From Protoeuglena noctilucae (Eukaryota; Chlorophyta; Pedinophyceae; Marsupiomonadales; Marsupiomonadaceae), in assembly GCA_958009085.1 (NCBI GenBank), contig OY253675.1, positions 620,001-684,000 of the forward strand: a stretch of 64,000 nt of DNA, in the 5' to 3' direction. The position numbers were made by a program, and so were the translations under genes. Positions 38,101 to 52,782 of this stretch are shown here, in pieces. The notes beneath the pieces are model-generated. The model was not told where the DNA came from. It searched no databases and saw only the letters and a program-made list of their open reading frames with translations. The first letter of the stretch is position 1. Each line of letters begins with the position of its first letter.

Positions 38101-40828
38101 ATCTCGCCACTCCGGACGCACAGGCGCAGGCGAGTGGTTGTGGGTGTATGTGGGTGCGTGTGACGTGTATGTGTACGATGGGTGTGGGTGTGGGTGAGAG
38201 GGTTGGTGAGGGCGAGCAAAGCGAGTGGAGTGGGTGCCGGATTGCAGAATGGTAAAGTTGTTAGTGTGGCGCAGCCATGTTCTCATCACACCTGAAAGCA
38301 CTTGCCACTTCCCCAGCCCCATCCCCTTACCTCCCTCCCCCTCACCTCCTCCCTACCTCACTCCCCCACCTCATCCCCCCACCTCCACTCAATCCCCCCA
38401 GGTGGTCCAGGCGCTTCACCGCCGCCGGGCTCGCCTGGAATCGGCGGGGATTGAACCCACGCGGGACAACTGCGCGGCCACGCACGTGGTGCACGTGCAC
38501 CCGGACGGCCGGCGCGTGTTTATCGGCGACGAGCACGACGTCACTGCTCATGGTGGCAACATCATGGCATTTAACAAGGCGTGGAAGTCTGCTCCTATTC
38601 GCTCATGGGTGAGGGAGCGGTTGGGGCGAGGGGCGGTCGTGCTGTGGGCGGGGAGGGATTTGTACGGGTCTGCCATCGCTAAAGAATGGTCACAGCATGA
38701 AGCATGGAATATTGACTTGTTATGAAGCTGTTATGAAGCTGCACCATGCAACCCCGACCATCGTCCTCCTGTCGCAGTCTGGGGGATTCAAACTGGCGGA
38801 CCTCCCCGGCGCGATTGCGAATCGCGTGGTGCGCAACCGTCTGTCCGACTGGATGGGCCCGCACGAGGCGGGGGTGCATGAAACAGCGCGTGCGGTGTGG
38901 GCCGCGATGCTGTCTGTGCCGCACACGCGGGAGGCGGCGCATCGGATGGTGGAGTATCTGGACGGCACGGCGCTGAGGAGGGCGACGAGGATCCCAGGGA
39001 CCGGATTCAATGCGTACAGGCGAGAGCAGAGATGGGGGTGGTGGAGGTGGTGGTCAGCAATCCAGCAAGTGATGGGTGGTGGTGGTGATAGGGCAGGGGT
39101 GACCGTCTCAATATCGACTGGCCCACAAATCAGCTTAAGTGTATAGTTACTGCTGGCAAGTGTATAATTATTAATATAAAGTCTCCTCCTTCCCCATCCA
39201 CTCAGTCTCAACATCGACTACCGCACCGGTCACCTCTTACAATATTAACTCTTTAATCACAGACACTAACTCCCACCTTCCCCTCCACCCAGCCTGAACA
39301 TCGATTACCGCACCGGTCGCCACGTGGACGGCAAGAACATGCCCGGCAGTTACTCTGCGTTACTCATCGTGGAGACGGGAGAGCCTTTCTTAGGGGGATT
39401 CTACATGGCGCCTCAGTTCCGAGTCGGGTTCGACCTGAGGCAGGTGACATGGGGAACATGGTGGTATGTGAGTGCGACTGTTACAGTGCTACTGTTACAG
39501 TCGCAACAGGGTGGCAAGCATTTGATGACAGGGTCGGGTGTCGGGTGCGGTAAGGTGAAGTGGAGACCCCCACCATCACACTTTCGATGACCAAAACTAT
39601 CCAATATATCGATTGCCATTGCTCATTTACTCTTCTCTCACCCCCCCCTGCAGGGCTGCGTGTTGTTCCACCGCAGCGGCGACCCCCACGTGGGCGTCCA
39701 CGGCAACGCAGCGCTGCATCTGCCAGAGCCCAGCAGTCACCGGGTGGCGCTGGTGTTCTATTGCACAGAGCTCAGGGACGGAGGGGGGGTTGGCGGGGGG
39801 GCGGGGGGCGATGTTGTGGGGGCAGCCACGGGGGTGGCGGGTGGGGAAGCAACGGGGGTGGGAGAGGGAGGCGGGGCAGTGGAGGTTGGGGAGGGAGGTG
39901 GGGTGGGTGGTGGGGAGGGGGATGGCAGGGGGCTGCAGGAAGGGAGAGGTAGCGGTGGGGGTGGGGGTGGGGCAAAGGTTGGCGTCGCAGCAGCAACTCC
40001 AGCTTTGCGAGACAGTACAGTGGGGCAAAATGGTGGTGGTTGCACAAAGAGAAAGGTGCCGAGTGACGGGGGAGGGGCGGAGTGGATGGAGGCGTGGGGG
40101 TGGGATGCGCCAGGTGTGCGTGGCAAAGGGGAGGGGGGGTGCGGTGGGAAGCAATCAGTGGGGGGCAGTCAAAGTGCACTTGCGCAGGGAGGACTTGGGC
40201 CGGCGGTGGCAGGAAGGGCGGGCGAGGGTGCGGTTGGCAAGAGCGTGGGTGCAGGGGGGGATGGCAAGGGCGGTGTGGGTGCGGACGCCTCCCTAACGAT
40301 CCACGCGACTGCTGACGGTTCTTATGACGACAACGATATCGACGTTTGTGGCGGTGACATGGCGTACGGTCCAGGCACCTTGCCGGCTGCCATCGCGAGC
40401 CTGTTCAAGAGCAGTGGCGGTGGGAGGAGGGGCAAGGGGGCTGCGGAGGGGGCGGTGGGGAGTGCGGGGAGGGCGGGGGTGGAGGGTGGAGGGAAGGGGG
40501 AGAAGCGGAGAGCGGGTGGGGCGGACGGGGCAGCTGTGCCTGCCAGGTGAGTTGGAAGAGTTGAGTGATAGGGTGCTGCAGTGTTCGTTAGCTACAGTCA
40601 CAGTCTACTTTGTGATCGCTCCCCTGTGCATCTGCTGCAAGCATGCCAAGGAGTCACCATAGCCATGCCACAATACTGCTAGTCTCAACCACCCACTGCA
40701 ATCGCTTCTCTGTTTGCCGCAGCAAGCGTGCCAAGAAGTCGACCCGGCGCTACCCCCGCTGCGGGGCGTGCAAGTTCTGCATGAACATCCACTGGCACAG
40801 GCCATGCATACGCAACCAGGAGGAGTGA
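32119..40828 (+). CDS. multi-zinc-finger (PHD-like, CW) TET/JBP-like 2OG-Fe(II) dioxygenase with CXXC-like finger
   Basis: About 16 exons are visible. The N-terminal part has a PHD-like Cys cluster (HDCECGRGELLVCAGCG near 32.3 kb; PWQCADCLA near 32.5 kb), although exon joins there are not settled. A basic, disordered region follows. Then come a degenerate CW finger (EPWEQCGGCGNY, 33.48 kb), a canonical CW (HWVQCDVCQKWRKV, 34.12 kb, joined to EWRCSALGHGASCD), a partial one (FWEACDVCGSW, 35.83 kb) and another canonical one (DHWASCDACGKWRAV, 36.24 kb, with RWTCAMLVPGATCRA). Exons from 37.9 to 39.0 kb form an N-terminal extension. Exons at 39.29 and 39.66 kb form a double-stranded beta-helix with HVD, GGFYMAPQ, DLRQGCVLFHRSGD, VHGN and HRVALVFY. 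The distal His lies 56 residues after the HxD His, and the Arg 14 residues further on, close to TET/JBP spacing. A Gly-rich stretch and a half-CXXC finger (RCGACKFCMNIHWHRPC) end the protein at TGA 40826-40828. The start is uncertain. Confidence 0.72.
35235..35345. other. AT-rich intron island in the dioxygenase gene
   Basis: About 110 bases of almost pure A/T (for example tttattatatatttttagt) lie within an intron of a gene that is otherwise G/C-rich. I see no gene or clear hairpin. The composition resembles the island at 5.5 kb. Confidence 0.6.
36479..36552 (+). repeat. exon-edge echo (donor side)
   Basis: Positions 36479-36506 are the end of the canonical CW exon (VGQAVAIAR) with its GT donor. 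Positions 36525-36552 repeat it in the intron at about 23 of 28 bases, again with a GGTGA donor. Confidence 0.6.
39203..39318 (+). repeat. exon-edge echo (acceptor side) at the oxygenase active-site exon
   Basis: Positions 39290-39318 are the acceptor and start of the exon encoding LNIDYRTGR, just before the HVD motif. Positions 39203-39231 repeat it at 26 of 29 bases in the upstream intron, also after an AG. The offset is 87 bases (29 codons). Confidence 0.8.
40637..40740 (+). repeat. exon-edge echo (acceptor side) at the CXXC-like exon
   Basis: The start of the last exon (SKRAKKS) at 40722-40740 is repeated at 40637-40655 (17 of 19 bases) in the preceding intron. Confidence 0.6.
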
Positions 40829-41331
40829 GGGGGTGCGGGAGCAGTACACGTGCCTTGTGCCTTGCCACAATAAGTAACCTCTAGGGGTCTGGGGGTGTCA
40901 GCTGCCCTGGGGGTGTAGACACCTCTGTGAGAGGGGTGTCTTTTACTCATAGCACTTAGTCATGGCACGTCTCGCCTGTCGAATTAGTTCTCATTATTGA
41001 AGATCGGCGTGGCAGTACTACAACAGATAAAGGATACTGCACGCGGTCAGAGCCAAGCGCCAGGCACTGTGCCCTGAAGAGAGTCGGGCCCGGCAACGCG
41101 GCTATGCATGCGCGTCTCATCGGCACGTGCGCCTCTCATCTGCGCTTCTGAGCTAGCCCGCGGCGTCAAAAATCCGCCGTGCTGCGCGGGGGCGAGCGCA
41201 GTGGGGATAGGGAGTTACGCAAGCAGGGTCGCACGGGTGGTGCAGGCACAGTGGCATCGTCACACTGCCCAGCAACCGTGTCATGCGGCCATCACTCCGA
41301 CCAAGGCACCACCCGCCTTCCTCTCTCATCG
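40829..41331. other. intergenic between convergent 3' ends
   Basis: About 500 bases lie between the dioxygenase stop and the 3' end of the minus-strand hypothetical gene. There is a short near-palindromic block at about 40875-40945 (acctctaggggtctgggggtgtc and gtgtagacacctctgtgagaggggtgtc) that could form a hairpin. No gene is seen. Confidence 0.45.
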
Positions 41332-42411
41332 TCATGCGGTGGGCGGCTGGGGCGGTGGCGGCACTTGCGGGACCTGGTGCGACGGCTTGGGCTGCCCCGT
41401 GATAATGTCGAACTCGACGCTGTGCATCTTGCGGTACAGGTTGTCGCTCCTGCGTGCCGCACGGTGCCGCACCTTGTCGTCCTCGTAACGCTTCCACGCA
41501 CCCTGCGACAAGGACGAGGCTGTTACATAAGAGTTGCTGTATCAGAGTTAGGGAGTGCGCAGCGTGGTTGACGTGTGCATCCATGCATGTCGTACTCCTG
41601 GTTTATTGAATGAGCCCACGCCAGCGTCCACGACCCTCTCCAGTCCAACCCAATGCCCTCCCCTCACCTCGGGAGTCTGCAGGTACTGCAGGGTGATGGG
41701 GTTGACGGGGATGGAGTTCTTGTTGGTGTTGGCGGCCGGGCGCGACTGCAGCTCCCGCAGCCACTCCTGCTCCTTGCTAAACTCCTTCTCCATCCGCTCC
41801 CACCGACGCGTCTCCCTGCAGCAGAGCAAAGCGTAGAATACGTCAAAGCAAGGAGCATAATAGGGTAACAGCACGTCATAAGTAGCCCGTGTCGAACATG
41901 TGCACAGTCCACGAAATGGCTGTATTGTCTCATTAGTCTCATTCCTTCCTATCCCAAAAGTCACCTCATCTCGTTCCTCTCCGCCTTGTGCGTCAGCTTG
42001 GCGTCGTACTTGTTAAGCTTCTGCTCTCTCCGCGACCGCTCCTCCGCCACAAAGTCCCCATGGAAGCGCTCCTTGTTCGTCGCGAAGAGCGGAGTGCCCT
42101 CCGCGGGTCGGACAGGGTTCTGCGCGCGAAGCCCCCATCGGCTGAGTGAGCAGACAGCTGCACAGCGTGCATGTGGGCGCTGCAGTGGATCGGCTGCGTG
42201 ACGTGAGGTGCGCGGGGCGGGTGGAATGAGGCGAGATGTATCAGGCGGACTGCACGGGAGGTGCAGGGCGGACAGGGGCGCAAAAACCACGCGCAGGGCG
42301 GCGAGGGATGCCATGCGTGACGCAACGTCTCACCTCCACGACCTCGTTGCGCACGAACCCAAAGTCCCGCGCCGCCAGTCGCTGCTTCTCCAGAGCGTCT
42401 TTGTTAGTCAT
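41332..42411 (-). CDS. conserved hypothetical protein, charged and helical
   Basis: Four exons join cleanly. The first starts at 42411 (MTNKDALEKQRLAARDFGF). The second (about 41965-42120) has NPVRPAEGTPLFATNKERFH then RREQKLNKYDAKLTHKAERN. The third (41668-41820) has RRWERMEKEFSKEQEWLREL and NSIPVNPITLQYLQTPEG. The last (41332-41503) has WKRYEDDKVRHRAARRSDNL, FDIITGQPKP and a Pro-rich end. Length is about 180 residues. The combination of charged helices with short NPIT and F(D)xxTG turns recalls small cilium- or microtubule-associated proteins, but this is an impression, not a family match. The exon edges show ordinary GT-AG splicing. Confidence 0.7.
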
Positions 42412-43697
42412 CACTCGCCGGCCGGACCACGAGCGGTGCCGGCTCTCGGAGGACTCGTCCCGGAATATGCCCGGGCACCGTCCTCACCCAGCCCGCGGGT
42501 GCGGACCTGCGGGACGCGAGCGCAGACTGTGCATCTGACGGAATCTCCTGGCAGCGGGGGCGGAGGGAAACAAGCGCGGCGCTCGCGTCGCACCTCACGC
42601 GTCGCCGCACCGCCCCGCGAGAACAGACGCCGGGCACGGCGCTGTGTCGCCACGCCGGAACGCTTCTACCGTACGCGACTCTGCCAGACGCCCGCGAGGC
42701 AATGCAGTCGTTCCGCGACGGGAACTGCGGGTCAACGATAACAACACTGTTCCAGCCGCGGCGCGAGAGGTCAACTGGCCGAACCGCTGGGCTCCAGCCA
42801 TCAAAACATATCGACTCGCGCCGGATACGGGCCGTGCACGTGCCGGCAAGGGCGATGGCGCGGCCAGGGCGCAGAGCCAGGTATGGTGCATGCGCGCCCA
42901 ATCTGTGTCCGCGCGCGGCGAGGGCCCCACGGCGGGGCCAGTGTGGCAAAGAACTACGGACCCCCAGCTGAGCGACGGGCTTCCGCGGGCCCCGCGCCCA
43001 CGCAGTCCTGCTCACACCGGTCCGCCATGTCAGGCGCGAAAGAGCACAGAGACGAGACAGCAGTCGCATCATGCATTGCACCCCTCACCTCAGATGTGAT
43101 GTATACCAGCAGAAGCGCACAAGAGACCGGGAAAACAAACCAGCGGTGCTAGCTACACCTTTTGAGGTCCGTCACAAGCGCGGTTGGGGATGTGCCACTT
43201 ACCGTCTGAGAAATGACGCTTGCTGCACGATAGGGGCTTGCGGGAGCCTTCCGCTGTTGCCAGTTCCCATGCCAGTCGCACGCGCGAGGGTCCGTCACCG
43301 CAGCCCTGTGTGCTCGAGTCGCAAAATTGCATCGCGAGTGATCTTGGGCGCGCATTGTCACGACTGACGAGGCAGACTGACGCTTTCGCCGACTCCTCGG
43401 GCGGCGGAGTGGTTCGTGAGTGACGGCGATGCCCGCGCAGCCCCAGCATCGACATTGAACCGGAGAAGCCACGAAGCGGGACATTGTTCGCTCTGTTATC
43501 GCCTCGTGTGACCTCCTTCCCTGTCGCCTGCGCAGAGTCGCGCTCCCGGGGCTGTTGTTGGATCTCGCTCCTTGTCCGCCCTCTGAGCGCAGGACGGCGC
43601 GCTTCAGTCCTCCGCGAAGGAATCCACAGTACTGGACCGTGCAGCACGACATCGCGCACCTCGAGCGCGTGCCGGACCCTCGCCGCGCGCCAGCACC
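42412..43697. other. long divergent intergenic region
   Basis: About 1.3 kb separate two genes read away from each other. Long open frames occur on both strands, as expected in GC-rich DNA, but none shows family-like sequence or linked exons. It presumably carries two promoters and leaders. I see no RNA gene. Confidence 0.45.
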
Positions 43698-46754
<3,057 letters not shown>

Positions 46755-46965
46755 TGTGATGCTCTAGTGCGGTGCGATGAGCGCACGCCTGCGGGTGTAG
46801 TGAAAATTCGCGTGAATTGACGGAACTGGCAAACGCGCGTCTGTCGCGCTGGACGCACCGATGAAGAGGCGTGCAGCGGCTGCTGTATTTGGACAAGAAG
46901 GCGTGGAAAACACCACCGTCGACCCGGGGTGCAACTCCGGGCTCCGGATTGGCGCCGGGGCTGCA

Positions 46966-49210
46966 ATGGGCGCGGCACGATGGCGCGGCGTGCTGCTCGC
47001 GGGCGCGCTGCTCGCGGCGGTTGCGACGATGGCCGCGGGTCGTGGGTCGCGAGACATGGCCATCCCGCCGCACGGGAGGCGCACGCTGCTGCTGACGGAG
47101 TTATTCGAGGACTCGCTCGCTTTTGATGGTTTGACGCGTGCGCTGGGGTCTCTGGGCCACAAGGTGGAAATCAAGGCACGGAAAGAGATCAAGTGGGAGG
47201 ATCCCGTGCTGATGGACGGGTCCAGGTGCGGGGCGCGGGCGAATCGCGCGCGCGGGCGACGCTGCAGTGCGCACAGGGAGTCGGTGCTGCGACGCGCCGA
47301 CCTCCGTGGCGATCTCGATGTGCGAGGCATGCATCGATAGCTATACGCGTTCTTCTCTCACCCGCAGGCGCCTGTACGACAACGTGGTTCTCCTGGGGCC
47401 CTGGGGCGATCTGGACCCCGACAGCGAAGACCCTGGGGCCCGCAAGCCGGTGACGCCGGCCTCCCCGGCTGCAGTTGCGGCTCTGCTATTTGCAGCCATT
47501 CAGTATCACAACATTTCGCGTCTCCGTGCGTCCCGCAGTGGCCGAGATCGCAGGCGGAGGTGATGGGACCATCCCCGACAGAGGTCGGCGATTTCTTCGA
47601 CGCGGGCGGCAACGTGTTCTTAACTGCGCACCCAAACGACGGCGATTTCGATGACCAGGTGCTGGCGCTGTTCGGGGCGTCGCTGCGCAAGGGCGTCGTG
47701 GAGGATTCGCGCAGCAACGTTGAGACGCTCTTCGACCACCAACTCAACATCCCCGTCACCACCCAGGTGCGGCCGATGCGCAGAGCTTTTGCGCTTATGA
47801 CGCGCTATCGATGCGCCACCTGTTCAGCCCCTCCGCCCGGCCTTTCCCCGAAGAACACGGACGTTGCATGGTTCGCTGCATCGAAGTCTTTCCATGCCAT
47901 GCCCTGACGTGCCCTGACGCCATGGATGTCCCATCGCCCTTCACACTCTTCTCAGTCATCCTCTTTACAGACGTGCATCCATATTCACTCCCCCCTTGTG
48001 CAGGTGGCGCCCTTCCTTGGTTGGTGCCCGGAGGCAAGCAAGCGCGGCACTCCACGCCCGGACAACTGCTACGTTCTCTACGACGGGGGGGCGTTTGCGC
48101 CGGGGTCAGGGGGCGCTGAGTACCCCCTGCTGCCGCTGGTGTGGGGAGAGGACAGCGCGGGGCTGACGGGCGGTGGGAAGGGCGAGGCGGGGGTGAAGGG
48201 GCGGGACGTGGTGCTGGCCGCCGGGTTCCAGGGCCGCCACAACGCCCGGGCTGTGTTTCTGGCGTCTTACACGGCCGTGTCTGATGCGGGGTTCTTCACG
48301 AGGAGGGGCAACGGGCCGCTGATGGAGGTGAGGGGTCACAGCCAGACGAGCGATGGGGACGCGCACAGAGCACGATATGCCATGTGACTGCCAATGACAT
48401 AAGCCAGGCTCAGAGGCATGGGAGTGATGTGCAGCGTCAGGTATATGGCTCGTTTCCCATCCTTTTCTCCCTCTGCCGATCCTTGGCATGCACTCCACGC
48501 AACTGATGCGTCCCTCCCGCTCCCTGCAGGCCTTGCTGCAGTGGGCGTTCAACGACAGCGGGCAGCTGCGGGTGGCCCAGTGGTCGCACCGCGTGCTGGA
48601 GCGGCCGGGGCTGACTGGCTACCGTCCCGAGTTCAATCCCCGGGAGTACCGGGTGGGGGACCGCGTCCGATTGGAGGTGGCCCTGGAGACGCGGGCGGGG
48701 GCGGGGGCGGCGTGGGTGCCGTACAATGGAGCAGTCGCGGAGGTGGCCTTCAGCATGATGAGTGAGTGGGGGCGGGGGACCGGGGGGCAGGGCTAAGATA
48801 GGGCGATGGTGGCGTGATCAGTGGGGGTGACGTAGGGGCAGTGCTGATGGTGGCATGTCCCTCTTTTCGCCACAGACCCGTATGTGGAGGGCCGGATGGC
48901 GTCGGAGGGCAATGGGCTTCACTCGTTCGAATTTTGGGTGCCCGAGCGCCACGGCATCTTCCGCTACCAAGTCAAGGTGGACGTCCCGGGCATGAGCCTG
49001 GTGCACGTGGAGCGCGACGTGACGGTGCGGCCGGTGAGGACGGACGAGATGCCGCGGTTCGCGGTCTCCGCGATCCCCTACTTCGCATCCACGCTGGCGA
49101 TGCTGGCCACGTCCGGGGCGCTCGCATTCACGCTGCTGCGGAAGGGCGATGACGATGGGGCCGAGGGCGACGGGGCGCAACGAGTGACGAAGGAGAAGAA
49201 GAAGGATTAG
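46966..49210 (+). CDS. Oligosaccharyltransferase 48-kDa subunit (OST48/WBP1/DDOST)
   Basis: This is a non-catalytic subunit of the ER oligosaccharyltransferase that N-glycosylates nascent proteins. The ATG at 46966 gives a signal peptide (RGVLLAGALLAAVATMAAG); the in-frame ATG at 46861 would add 35 polar residues and is less likely. Then come RTLLLTELFEDSLAFDGLTR, YDNVVLLGPWGDL (47.38 kb), GDFFDAGGNVFLTAHPNDGD (47.6 kb), VEDSRSNVETLFDHQ, RDVVLAAGFQGRHNARAVF (48.2 kb), FNDSGQLRVAQWSHRV (48.55 kb) and YRVGDRVRLEVALE. The end has FEFWVPERHGIFRYQVKVD and PYFASTLAMLATSGALAFTL, a C-terminal membrane helix, then a lysine-rich KEKKKD tail. A short cytosolic lysine tail fits ER retention. It lies downstream of the UDP-GlcNAc enzyme, but the genes appear independent. 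Confidence 0.9.
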
Positions 49211-49501
49211 GGCACAGAGACTTAGCTGTCGTTTGTTTGACTGGCCACGCCCCTCACACTTCTCCCAGGCTTCTAGATGGGGTGTTTGTGTCTCCGGATT
49301 GCCGAGACGCATGGTGGCGCGGGTGGCATCTCGTAGGCTGCTGTTGGGGCTTTGAATGCCGCGGTGGGAACGACAGGGTTGCCCTGGCGCGTTTGTCTGG
49401 CGCCTGCTCGCACCTCATGGTGCCGGTCGCCAGCTCAGACCTCGCCACTTTGTCGCGTGTGGGAGGAGGAGGAGGTGTGAGACCGTCAGCTGCGATCGAG
49501 G

Positions 49502-52500
49502 ATGGCAGCAAAGGCAGCGATCCGCGCCATCGGGGCGCTTTCGCTCTCAGGTCCGTGCGCGCTCGCCAGGCGCCATCCGCCGCGCAGGCCGCACACAAGC
49601 AGACGAACACCTTTTTTCTGCGCCCTGTCCGCAGCCTTCGGCAGCGGAGCGTACTTGTACAACACTGATGAGGGCGCGCAAAGGCAAGGGGCTGCCACCG
49701 CGCGCAGCCAGGGGATCCTGGGCGCGAGCTGACTCTGTAACCTTTCGCTTCGCGTTCAGGATGATTCAGATGTACGGCGCCTTCGCTCCCGTGGTGCTCC
49801 ATTACCGTCTTCTTGAGGCGAAGCAGGACCGGCTGGGTATCAAGCCGGCTTCCAAGGTGCGGTACGCCGCCGATGCCTCGCTTCAATGCACCAAACTGTC
49901 ATTTGAATACATACGCACTTGACACCACGCTCGCTCCGCAGGAGGAGGCGGACGCGGAGTGGGAGGACCTGCACGAGCGCTGGTCGCCGCACGTGCTCGA
50001 GTCGATGCGCAAACTGCAGGGATTCTACATCAAGGTCGGCCAGGTCCTCGCAGGTCGCACCGACACGCTTCCGCCGCAATATACGGACAAGCTGCGCACG
50101 CTCGAGGACGCCTGTCCTCCTCGACCCCTCGAGGGTGCGTTGTTGGACGCGCAGTGAGCCGCGCCCGGCCACAGTCGCCCGTCCGCAGCTTCATTATCGC
50201 GACATCTTCCCCCTCCGCAGAAATCCGCGGCATCGTGGAGTCGTCGCTGGGCGTCTCGATGGACGCGGTGTTTAGCGAATTCGACGAGAAGCCCCTGGGC
50301 GTGGCGAGCATCGGCCAAGTGCACAAGGCGCGGCTGCGTGAGGGGGGCCAGGTGGTGGCCGTCAAGGTCCAAGACCCGAAGGCGAGGGAACGCGGATGGA
50401 TGCACAATTAGCTCGATCAACACGAATGGTCATAGGCCGCTACCAATGCTACCCACATCGCCTTGCTGCAGGCAGAGCGGCTCTTCCGATCGGACATTCG
50501 CACGGCGCGGGGGTTCTGCACGCTCCTCGCGCCAGAGCAGGTGCGGGCGGGCCCTCGCTCACACAACGCTGTCGCTGCACCCGACCAGATCGTATGCCTC
50601 ATGCAGCTCAGGCCCATTCACTGCGCGAGCACTCGACTCCCCGCCCCGCGACCCGCAGTTGATTATCTTCGACGAGATCGAGCGCCAGTTTCTGACGGAG
50701 TTTGACTATCGGCTAGAGGCAGAGCAGGTCGCAACGGTTAACCGCAACATGCGGCCCTTCTCGCGACAGGTGGCCGTGCCCAGGGCTTACCCCCAGTACT
50801 GCTCCAAGGTGAGGGCATGACTAGCTCACCCGCAGTGGTACTGCTTTTAAGATGAGTGACACCACCAACGCTGTGCTGTGGTTCGACTGCCTGTGCACTT
50901 TACCCGTTCCCTCTGTGCCACAGCCCTGGCCACCTCCCCTTACTCCCCCAAATGTGCTGCATGGGAGGACACACACAATGACCGCCTCCCCTCCCCTCAA
51001 CCCCCCAGGACGTGCTCGTGATGGACTATCTCCCGGGTCGCAAGCTTTATGATGTGGTGCAGGAGGAAGGGACCAAGTATGCGGCCAGGCAGGGCAAGAC
51101 ATTCGCGCAGCTGCAGAAGGAGGTGAGGGGGATGAGGGGTGGTGCAGTGGCTGAGAACAGAGGTGATGGGGTGCAGTGGCTGAGGACAGAGGTGCAGGGG
51201 TGGTGCAGTGGCTGAGGACAGAGGTGCAGGGGGTACAGTGGCTGAGAACAGAGGGGCTGGACAGAGAGGTGCAGTGCTTATGGCAGAGGCATGTCGAGGA
51301 GTGCAGTGGTGTGGGGGGTGCCATGGGTCACAGCAGCATCGTAGCGTTGGCAGTGGTGACGCTTTCGCACCAAGCTCTCTCTGTTCCTGCAGATGCACGA
51401 GAAGATCAAGAGAGAGGGCCTCCCGCCGCCTTACAAGGGCCCGGGCGCCTTCCAAATCGAAATGTACCGAAGGTGACATGTTGATTACATGGAGAGGTCT
51501 GAGTAGCCGAAGTATGACTATGGCTAGTTACATAGCACGCAACTATGGCTAGTTGTGTAGCCATAGTAAGGGTAAGGGTACCAGCCAATGCTCCTCTTCA
51601 TCTTCCACTTCCCTCGCAGGTTCCTGGCATCTCGCGACTTCGTGCTCAATGTGCCACTCCGTGCCGTCAACGCGGTGGCGTGGGTGCTGCGCCTGCCGCC
51701 CCTGCCGCTGTGGCGCACGGACATCCCGCCCAACTCCGCACGCATCATGGACGTTCTCATGAAAGTCATGGGACACCAGGTGAGGAGTGAGGATGTGAGT
51801 GGGAGGGAGGGTGTGATTGGATGTGCTCATGAAGGTCATGGGGCACCAGGTGAGGTGTGAGGGCGTGAGTGGTGCCCCAATGACTATGTGCAAGCACCCT
51901 AAGGACTGTGTATGAACACTCTGTATATGCAAAACGTGCTCCCCTTGTCATATATTCCAGATCCTGGTCGACGGTTTCTTCAACGCGGACCCCCACGCGG
52001 GCAACTTCCTCCTGATGCCCGACGGCCGCGTCGGCTTGATCGACTTTGGGCAGATCAAGAGGCTGACGGAGTACGAGAGGTATCAACTGGCCAAGATCCT
52101 GCGGTGCCTCATGCGGGGGGACAAGCAGGAGCTCAAGGCACTGGCGCTCAGGTGACGGGTGGTGAGAAGTGGGGTGGGGAGGGGAGTGGTGGTGAGGAGG
52201 CAGCATCCCCTTCACTCCCCGTCACACCGCAGCCACGGCTACCAGTTGCGTAACTTGGGCTATGCAGTCACTTAACTCACGACCCACTCGTCACCCCTCG
52301 CAGCCACGGCTACCAGTCAAAGTACCTAGACGCCGACGTCATTTGGAACATGACGCGCTTCGGCCTCGACCAGGACGGCCCAGAGGTGACCGGGGGTCTC
52401 AATGTGCAGCAATTCATGGACCAGCAGTTCCGGAAGGACCCGTGGAGCAAGACGGACGACCTGGTCATCATGCCGGTCAGGTGATGGGTGCTGTGATGAT

Positions 52501-52782
52501 CAACCTAAGATGACTGTTGCGATGATCTCATGGTGGTGAAAGTGACGATGGATTGGGCTGCATACGGTGGCTCTCGCCTTCGCACCCTCATCCTCGCCCC
52601 CACTCCCCTCTCGCAGGGTGAGCTTCATGCTGCGAGGCGTGGGCCTGTCCCTGGGTCACCCCGTGAGCTCCCTGCACTACTGGGGCCCCCTGGCACTCCA
52701 AGTGATCAGCGACTACGAACGGCGCCACCCTGACCACCAAGGGCAGAGCGCGGGGCCAAAGACGCAAACACAGAAAAGCTGA
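49502..52782 (+). CDS. ABC1/UbiB-family atypical kinase (ADCK-like)
   Basis: Family members act in mitochondria or plastids on quinone and lipid metabolism. The protein starts at 49502 (MAAKAAIRAIGALSLSG) with a basic, targeting-like N-terminus. It continues through MYGAFAPVVLHYRLLEAK (49.76 kb) to ESMRKLQGFYIKVGQVLAGR (50.0 kb), the KxGQ motif. Then come PLGVASIGQVHKARL, VVAVKVQDPK (50.36 kb; GC donor at 50382), FDEIERQFLTEFDYRLEAEQ (50.67 kb), DVLVMDYLPGRKLYDV (51.01 kb), ILVDGFFNADPHAGNFLLMP (51.96 kb, metal-binding) and VGLIDFGQIKRL (52.03 kb). The C-terminal region runs to AGPKTQTQKS. The order and spacing are canonical. I cannot say which ADCK subgroup it belongs to or whether it goes to the plastid or the mitochondrion. 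Confidence 0.87.
51749..51855 (+). repeat. exon-edge echo (donor side)
   Basis: Thirty-three of 37 bases match between 51749-51785 (exon end MDVLMKVMGHQ and GT donor) and 51819-51855 in the intron, exactly 70 bases on. Both copies keep a good GTGAGG donor. Confidence 0.85.
52229..52317 (+). repeat. exon-edge echo (acceptor side)
   Basis: Eighteen bases are identical at 52229-52246 and 52300-52317. The right copy is the acceptor and start of the exon SHGYQSKYLD. The left copy has its own CAG. The offset is 71 bases. Confidence 0.8.

Noticed and set aside
32119-40828. a DNA transposon of the kind that accompanies TET/JBP genes in some fungi
   Set aside because: I looked for a transposase-like frame, terminal inverted repeats or target duplications around the dioxygenase gene and saw none.
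40875-40945. imperfect palindrome as a transcription terminator or small RNA
   Set aside because: The arms are short and interrupted, and nothing ties it to either 3' end. Too weak to call.
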